Below, one piece after another: positions 6,690-10,865 of a DNA stretch of 10,865 bases. The stretch is from contig DEIP01000072.1 in assembly GCA_002352605.1 (NCBI GenBank), positions 1 through 10,865 on the forward strand, given 5' to 3'. The translations under genes were made by a program, and so were the position numbers. This stretch comes from Desulfobacteraceae bacterium UBA2771. GTDB taxonomy: Bacteria; Desulfobacterota; Desulfobacteria; Desulfobacterales; Desulfosarcinaceae. The notes beneath the pieces were generated by a model. The model was not told the DNA's origin. It was given only the letters and a program-made list of their open reading frames with translations, and made no database searches. Position 1 is the stretch's first letter; every line of letters starts with the position of its first letter.

Positions 6690-7709
6690 TTACTCCCCTT
6701 CTTCGACGGATTCTTCAGGCGGGACAAAGCTGTCGAGCTTCATTCCCAACGAGAGCCCCATTTCGGACAACACTTCCTTAATTTCGTTGAGCGATTTTCT
6801 ACCGAAATTTTTCGTCTTAAGCATCTCGTTCTCGGTTTTCTGTACAAGCTGGTAAATTTTCAAAATTTCTGCATTTTTAAGGCAATTGGCACTTCTCACT
6901 GAAAGTTCAAGTTCTTCTACGTTTCGGTAAAGGTTGTCATTAAATGCAGGTTTTTCTGACTCATCTTCACTGCCATCATGCTGAGGCTCGGCATCTTCAT
7001 CGAAATTGATAAAAATACTCAGTTGTTCCTTAAGGATTTTAGAACTATAAGCAACGGCATCTTCTGGGGAGACACTGCCATCGGTCCAAACTTCCAAGGT
7101 TAGCTTGTCATAATCGGTACGTTGTCCGACCCGTGCATTCCCGACCACATAATTTACCCTGTTAATCGGTGAGAACACCGCATCAATAGGAATCGAGCCG
7201 ATGGGTGCATCCTCATCCTTATTCGCCTCGGCCAGTGAATATCCTTTACCTGCCTTGACGATCATGGTCATTTTCAAAACGCCTTCACTGGTGAGGGTGG
7301 CAATATGGTGGTCAGGGTTCAAAACACCGACACGCCCGTCATCACTGGTAATGGCACCTGCCGTGACAACGCCTTCGCCAACCGCATCGATCCGAATGGT
7401 TCGTGGCGTTGCGTCGTCCATTTTCAGACGAACCTCTTTGAGGTTCAAGATAATCTCGGAAATGTCTTCATTCACCCCGGAAATCACACTGAACTCATGT
7501 TCAACAGATTCGAACTGAACGGATACAATTGCAGCGCCATACAAGGAAGATAGAATCGTTCTTCTCAAGGAGTTGCCTAATGTTATACCGAACCCTCTCT
7601 CCAAGGGTTCGCATACGAACTTTCCGTATGCATCGGTACTGCTGACGTGAACCTTGTCAGGCTTGATCATGTCACGCCAGTTCATATACATCAGTTCGTT
7701 ATTAACCAT
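6690..7709 (-). CDS. rpoA: DNA-directed RNA polymerase subunit alpha
   Basis: The alpha subunit dimerises to nucleate RNA polymerase assembly and uses its C-terminal domain to contact UP elements and activators. The 339 residues cover both domains. The N-terminal domain includes LERGFGITLGNSLRRTILSS (36-55), the dimer and assembly core, and GQRTDYDKLTLEVWT (195-209). An acidic linker (about 236-257, DEDAEPQHDGSEDESE) leads to the C-terminal domain with ELSVRSANCLKNAEI (268-282), where Arg272 corresponds to E. coli Arg265, the main DNA-contacting residue, and the helix-hairpin-helix NFGRKSLNEIKEVL (301-314). The start ATG follows GGAGA by 7 nt. There is a 10-residue N-terminal lead before the WRDMIKP segment, which may vary in length. 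The stop is TAA. An 81-nt gap separates it from rpsD. Confidence 0.97.
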   Translation of the reverse strand: MVNNELMYMNWRDMIKPDKVHVSSTDAYGKFVCEPLERGFGITLGNSLRRTILSSLYGAAIVSVQFESVEHEFSVISGVNEDISEIILNLKEVRLKMDDATPRTIRIDAVGEGVVTAGAITSDDGRVGVLNPDHHIATLTSEGVLKMTMIVKAGKGYSLAEANKDEDAPIGSIPIDAVFSPINRVNYVVGNARVGQRTDYDKLTLEVWTDGSVSPEDAVAYSSKILKEQLSIFINFDEDAEPQHDGSEDESEKPAFNDNLYRNVEELELSVRSANCLKNAEILKIYQLVQKTENEMLKTKNFGRKSLNEIKEVLSEMGLSLGMKLDSFVPPEESVEEGE

Positions 7710-7790
7710 TACATTTTCTCCAGAATTAATTGAAAATCAATGCAGTACTTTTTCTTAAAAGATTTTCTTGCTCAATGATCGTCCACAAAT

Positions 7791-8420
7791 TTATTTAGAA
7801 TAGAGCTCGACAATCAGTTGTTCCTGCATCGGCAGCGTAAGGTCTTCGCGAACTGGAAAACTTTTGATTTCACCTTTGAATTTTTCTTTTTCAACGCCAA
7901 GCCACTGTGGCATCCCCCTTCGGACCACCGCGTCTAAAGAATCGATGATGGCCTGAACCTTTCTGCTTTTTTCAGCCACCTCAACGGTGTCTCCGACTTT
8001 TACCAAAAAGGAGGGGATGTTTACACGTTTGCCGTTGATTAAAAAATGATTGTGTCTGACAAAATGCCTCCCCTGTGTTCTGGAATTGGTAAAACCAAGA
8101 CGATACACCACATTATCCAGACGGCGTTCGAGAAGGACCAGTAAATTGGTTCCGGTAATGCCCTTTTTCCGGTCCGATTTTTGGAAAAACAGTCTGAACT
8201 GCTTTTCGGACAGGCCGTAAGTATTTTTGACTTTCTGCTTCTCACGGAGCTGAATACCATAGTCAGATGGTTTTCCGCGGCGGCGCTGCCCATGCTGACC
8301 GGGAGCATATCCCCTCCGGTCGAATGCGCATTTACTAGAAAAGCAGCGGTCGCCCTTTAAAAACAGTTTCATATTTTCGCGTCGGCATATCCTGCAGACG
8401 GATCCTCTGTATCGTGCCAA
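7791..8420 (-). CDS. rpsD: Ribosomal protein S4 (uS4), zinc-binding type
   Basis: uS4 is a primary 16S rRNA-binding protein that starts small-subunit assembly and, in many bacteria, represses its own operon. The 209 residues include the zinc-site cysteines Cys9, Cys12, Cys26 and Cys31 (CxxC-x13-Cx4C), so this is the C+ form. The S4 RNA-binding domain runs from LLERRLDNVVYRLGFTNSRT (95-114) through the RQGRHFV-type segment HFLINGKRVNIPSFLVKVGD (124-143). The C-terminus ends LIVELYSK. The start codon is TTG, chosen because MARYRG is the conserved N-terminus and a perfect AGGAGG lies 5 nt ahead. It lies between rpsK and rpoA, the usual alpha operon order. The stop is TAA. Confidence 0.96.
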   Translation of the reverse strand: MARYRGSVCRICRRENMKLFLKGDRCFSSKCAFDRRGYAPGQHGQRRRGKPSDYGIQLREKQKVKNTYGLSEKQFRLFFQKSDRKKGITGTNLLVLLERRLDNVVYRLGFTNSRTQGRHFVRHNHFLINGKRVNIPSFLVKVGDTVEVAEKSRKVQAIIDSLDAVVRRGMPQWLGVEKEKFKGEIKSFPVREDLTLPMQEQLIVELYSK

Positions 8421-8425
8421 TTCGT

Positions 8426-8431
8426 CCTCCT
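8426..8431 (-). promoter_or_regulatory. Ribosome binding site deciding the TTG start of rpsD
   Basis: A perfect AGGAGG lies 5 nt before the TTG codon at 8418-8420. No in-frame ATG near this point gives the conserved ARYRG beginning, so TTG is the start. A strong site probably offsets the weak initiator. Confidence 0.8.
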
Positions 8432-8488
8432 TTAAAATCAGACCGTAGCGTAGCGCATTTCGTTTAAGTTACAGCGGCGGCACACCGA

Positions 8489-8875
8489 TTATACCCGTCT
8501 TCTCTTGGGTGGCCGGCAACCGTTGTGGGGAATAGGGGTAACATCCTTGATCATAACCACATTAAATCCGGCTGCCTGGAGGGCACGAAGTGCAGATTCC
8601 CGACCGGAGCCCGGTCCCTTGACATAAACTTCAACACTTCTCACCCCATGCTCCATGGCCTTTTTGGCGGCATCTTCAGCGGTTAACTGGGCGGCAAAAG
8701 GTGTGCTCTTCCGCGACCCCTTGAAACCATGGATACCTGCACTAGACCATGAAATCACGTTTCCCGCGGCGTCGGTTATCGTAACGATAGTATTGTTGAA
8801 CGTAGATTGAATATGAACAACCCCACTCGAAATATTCTTTCTCTCTTTTTTCTTCGTCTTGGTTCTTCTAGGCAT
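8489..8875 (-). CDS. rpsK: Ribosomal protein S11 (uS11)
   Basis: uS11 sits on the platform of the small subunit, near the mRNA exit region. The 128 residues match the family in full: a basic start MPRRTKTKKKERKN, GVVHIQSTFNNTIVTITDAA (18-37), the segment SSAGIHGFKGSRKSTPFAAQ (44-63), VKGPGSGRESALRALQAAGF (84-103) and the invariant end DVTPIPHNGCRPPKRRRV. The HNG motif is the place where E. coli S11 carries an isoaspartate. It starts with ATG after AGGA, 25 nt past the rpsM stop, and ends with TAA. Confidence 0.97.
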   Translation of the reverse strand: MPRRTKTKKKERKNISSGVVHIQSTFNNTIVTITDAAGNVISWSSAGIHGFKGSRKSTPFAAQLTAEDAAKKAMEHGVRSVEVYVKGPGSGRESALRALQAAGFNVVMIKDVTPIPHNGCRPPKRRRV

Positions 8876-8900
8876 TTAATTATTCCTGACAGATAGTTGA

Positions 8901-9281
8901 TTACTTTTTTGCAGCGACCTTTTTCTTAATTGCTGATCGCTTTGGGCCCTTTCTCGTTCTGGCGTTGGTGCTGGTCCGCTGACCACGTACCGGCAGGGAT
9001 CGCCTATGCCTTAGCCCTCGATAACAGCCTAAGTCCATAAGCCGTTTTATGTTCATGGAAACTTCGGTTCGAAGTTCCCCTTCTACCTTGATTTCGTTAT
9101 CGATTACCTTTCGAATGCTGTTGATTTCAGCCTCAGAAAGATCGTCTGTGTTGGTATTTGGATCGATTTTAATTTTGCTAAGGATCCGATTGGAAACGGT
9201 TCTTCCTATACCGTAGATATAGGTCAGACCAATTTCTATCCGTTTACGCCTAGGTAAGTCTACACCAGCGATTCTTGCCAA
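8901..9281 (-). CDS. rpsM: Ribosomal protein S13 (uS13)
   Basis: uS13 lies in the head of the small subunit and forms bridges to the large subunit and the P-site tRNA. The 126 residues begin with the conserved ARIAGVDLPRRKR (2-14), then the helix-two-turn-helix part YIYGIGRTVSNRILSKIKI (21-39), and a C-terminal tail with RGLRHRRSLPVRGQRTSTNA (94-113) and RTRKGPKRS, ending in lysines. The initiator is TTG at 9279-9281, required by the conserved N-terminus and by AGGAGG 7 nt ahead. The gene starts 13 nt after the rpmJ stop, and the ribosome site begins directly after that stop. It ends with TAA. Confidence 0.97.
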   Translation of the reverse strand: MARIAGVDLPRRKRIEIGLTYIYGIGRTVSNRILSKIKIDPNTNTDDLSEAEINSIRKVIDNEIKVEGELRTEVSMNIKRLMDLGCYRGLRHRRSLPVRGQRTSTNARTRKGPKRSAIKKKVAAKK

Positions 9282-9288
9282 AGTTGAA

Positions 9289-9294
9289 CCTCCT
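9289..9294 (-). promoter_or_regulatory. Ribosome binding site deciding the TTG start of rpsM
   Basis: A perfect AGGAGG starts immediately after the rpmJ TAG stop and lies 7 nt before the TTG initiator of rpsM. This compact layout couples the two genes and supports the non-ATG start. Confidence 0.8.
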
Positions 9295-9408
9295 CTAACC
9301 TTGCCTCTGTTTGTGTCTCTTGTTCTCGCAGATAACCCGAACGACTCCCCTGCGCTTGACTATTTTACACTTGCTGCAAATTTTCCTGACGGATGCTCTT
9401 ACCTTCAT
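9295..9408 (-). CDS. rpmJ: Ribosomal protein L36 (bL36)
   Basis: This 37-residue gene encodes the zinc-binding large-subunit protein L36. It reads MKVRASVRKICSKCKIVKRR (1-20) and ends RVICENKRHKQRQG. The metal ligands are Cys11, Cys14, Cys27 and His32, so this is the C+ form. The stop is TAG at the canonical end, an important contrast to the in-frame TAG in secY. Two ATG codons lie side by side (9409-9411 and 9406-9408); the second is preferred because it gives the family MKVR start and a 6-nt spacing from AAGGAG. It lies between infA and rpsM as in many bacteria. Confidence 0.96.
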   Translation of the reverse strand: MKVRASVRKICSKCKIVKRRGVVRVICENKRHKQRQG

Positions 9409-9460
9409 CATCAACTCCTTCTTTCCGCAAAAAATATTTAAAATGCGGGTTTTGTGACTA

Positions 9461-9679
9461 CTATTTTGACCGGTAAGTTATACGCCCGCGCGATAGGTCG
9501 TAAGGCGATAGTTCAACCGTGACCTTATCTCCGGGTAGAATCTTAATAAAATGCATTCTCATTTTTCCGGAGATGTGTGCCAGGACTTGGTGCTTGTTTT
9601 CAAGTTCGACCTTGAACATCGCGTTCGGCAGCGTCTCTAACACAGTGCCTTCAACTTTGATGGCCTCTTCCTTGGGCAT
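9461..9679 (-). CDS. infA: Translation initiation factor IF-1
   Basis: IF-1 is a small OB-fold protein that occupies the A site of the 30S subunit during initiation. The 72 residues run MPKEEAIKVEGTVLETLPNA (1-20), then FKVELENKHQVLAHISGKMR (22-41) and end DLSRGRITYRSK, the normal family length and ending. An upstream in-frame ATG would add 18 unrelated residues; I chose the internal start because CAGGAGAG lies just ahead of it and MPKEE fits the family. The stop is TAG, followed at once by a second in-frame TAG (9458-9460). The 73 nt between it and secY hold no gene; adk and map, often found there, are absent. Confidence 0.95.
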   Translation of the reverse strand: MPKEEAIKVEGTVLETLPNAMFKVELENKHQVLAHISGKMRMHFIKILPGDKVTVELSPYDLSRGRITYRSK

Positions 9680-9752
9680 ACCACTCTCCTGCTTTTCGTA
9701 TTGGTTTAATGATGCATCGGTATTCAGGACCATGATATCGATATGGCAGACG

Positions 9753-10865
9753 TTATCGTCTTCCCCGAATGCCTCCTTTTTTCAAAAATCCCTCATAATG
9801 GCGGGTAAGCATGTGCGATTCCATTTGAGCCACCGTATCGATTGCCACACCCACAACGATCAGCAAAGCCGTTCCGCCAAAATAGAAGGGTACATTGAAG
9901 CGACTGATCAAAATAGAAGGAAGCACGCACACCGCCGACACATAGATGGCCCCACCAAGGGTAATTCGGGTCAGTACACGGTCGATATAGTCGGCCGTTC
10001 GTTTCCCCGGTCGAATACCGGGGATGTATCCACCGTTTTTTTTCATATTGTCGGCAACATCAACCGGATTAAATGTCACCGCTGTGTAGAAATAACAGAA
10101 GAAAAAGATAAATCCGACATAAAGCAGCTCATAGAACAAGTTCCCCGGCCGCATGGCGTCGGCGATGGACTTCATCCAGGGGATCGTTATAAAACCGGCG
10201 ACAGTGGCCGGAAACATGATGATCGATGAAGCAAAGATCGGCGGTATAACGCCTGATGTGTTAATTTTTAGCGGCAAATGGGTGCTCTGTCCCCCATACA
10301 TGCGTCGTCCAACCACCCGTTTTGCATACTGCACAGGGATCCGCCGCTGCCCCTGCTCCACGAATACGATAAAGGCAATCACAAGGATCATCAGCAGTCC
10401 AAGAATAATGATGGCAAATATGTTCATCTCGCCGGTGCTCACCAGCCGAAATGTGTTCATGATCGCCGCAGGCATCCGCGCGACAATACCGGCAAAGATA
10501 ATCAGCGATATTCCATTGCCGATACCCCGTTCGGTAATCTGTTCGCCCAGCCACATGATGAATGCGGTTCCGGCCGTCAGTGTCAATACCGTCATCAGCC
10601 GAAAGCCCCAACCGGGAAACATCACGATGGCGGCGCCACCAGGGGAGGTCATGCTTTCCAGGCCGACACTGATTCCCATCCCCTGAATGATGCTCAGGAC
10701 CACGGTGCCGTAACGGGTGTATTGGGTTATTTTTTTCCGCCCCTGTTCGCCTTCATTTTTTAGCTGTTCAAGGTAGGGAATCACCACGGTAAGTAGCTAC
10801 AAGATAATCGAGGCACTGATGTAAGGCATGATTCCTAGAGCAAAAACGGAAAGCTGTTCGAGTGC
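9753..10865 (-). CDS. secY: Preprotein translocase subunit SecY (5' end outside window), with in-frame TAG
   Basis: SecY is the channel-forming subunit of the SecYEG translocon in the inner membrane. Translation is open to the right edge and lacks roughly the first 70 residues. The reading frame begins ALEQLSVFALGIMPYISASI and continues to the TAA at 9753-9755. It has the family markers ITQYTRYGTVV, MWLGEQITERGIGNG, THLPLKINTSGVIP, FASSIIMFPAT, GIRPGKRTADYID and PFYFGGTALLIVVG. Codon 23 of the visible part is TAG (10797-10799), inside IIL-stop-LLTVV, where homologues such as E. coli SecY have Gln (IIIQLLTVV) in transmembrane segment 2. The frame is otherwise intact on both sides, which means a point change (CAG to TAG) and not a frameshift. 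Restart at GTG 10785-10787 would lose TM1 and TM2 and has no ribosome site. The options are sequence error, a nonsense mutation, suppression, or UAG recoding. Confidence 0.9.

Noticed and set aside
9680..9733. Longer infA starting 18 codons upstream
   Set aside because: The extra residues do not fit IF-1, and a ribosome site stands just before the internal ATG that gives the normal 72-residue protein.
9711..9744. Palindromes GATGCATC and ATATCGATAT between secY and infA as operators
   Set aside because: Short palindromes of this size are expected by chance, and no promoter can be placed next to them.
9295..10799. Complete reassignment of UAG to an amino acid in this organism
   Set aside because: infA and rpmJ end with TAG at exactly the conserved C-termini, and reading through would run into spacer and the next gene. 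Only partial suppression or recoding remains possible.

Overview
The window is a compact bacterial segment in which every supported gene lies on the minus strand, so transcription runs from high to low coordinates. Two blocks are visible. The right block (about 6.0-10.87 kb) is the tail of the spc/alpha ribosomal operon: secY (cut by the window edge), infA, rpmJ, rpsM, rpsK, rpsD, rpoA and rplQ, closed by a strong intrinsic terminator. The left block (0-5.5 kb) is a catabolic operon: a TRAP transporter (dctP, dctQ, dctM), a broken acyl-CoA dehydrogenase that looks like non-decarboxylating glutaryl-CoA dehydrogenase, a carboxymuconolactone-decarboxylase-family protein, and the alpha subunit of glutaconyl-CoA decarboxylase (gcdA). 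About 0.5 kb of non-coding but hairpin-bearing DNA separates the blocks.

The combination of glutaconyl-CoA decarboxylase, a GdhDes-like dehydrogenase and a TRAP system beside a moderately GC-rich ribosomal operon suggests a strictly anaerobic Desulfobacterota relative (Desulfosarcina/Desulfococcus type) that degrades aromatic acids or dicarboxylates through glutaryl-CoA. This assignment is inferred from remembered family resemblance, not from a search.

The left block reads as a pathway unit. DctP binds an organic acid in the periplasm and DctQM imports it with Na+. Downstream, glutaryl-CoA would be oxidised to glutaconyl-CoA (Gdh) and decarboxylated to crotonyl-CoA by the Na+-pumping Gcd complex. 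The dehydrogenase here is reduced to 57 recognisable N-terminal residues, so at this locus the pathway is broken unless another copy exists.

The most notable anomalies are an in-frame TAG replacing a normally conserved Gln codon in the essential gene secY, while infA (tandem TAG TAG) and rpmJ in the same operon use TAG as true stops; the out-of-frame internal deletion of the dehydrogenase; an acidic low-complexity tail of about 80 residues on ribosomal protein L17; and a cluster of inverted repeats upstream of dctP. I found no convincing defence system, mobile element, CRISPR array, rRNA or tRNA.
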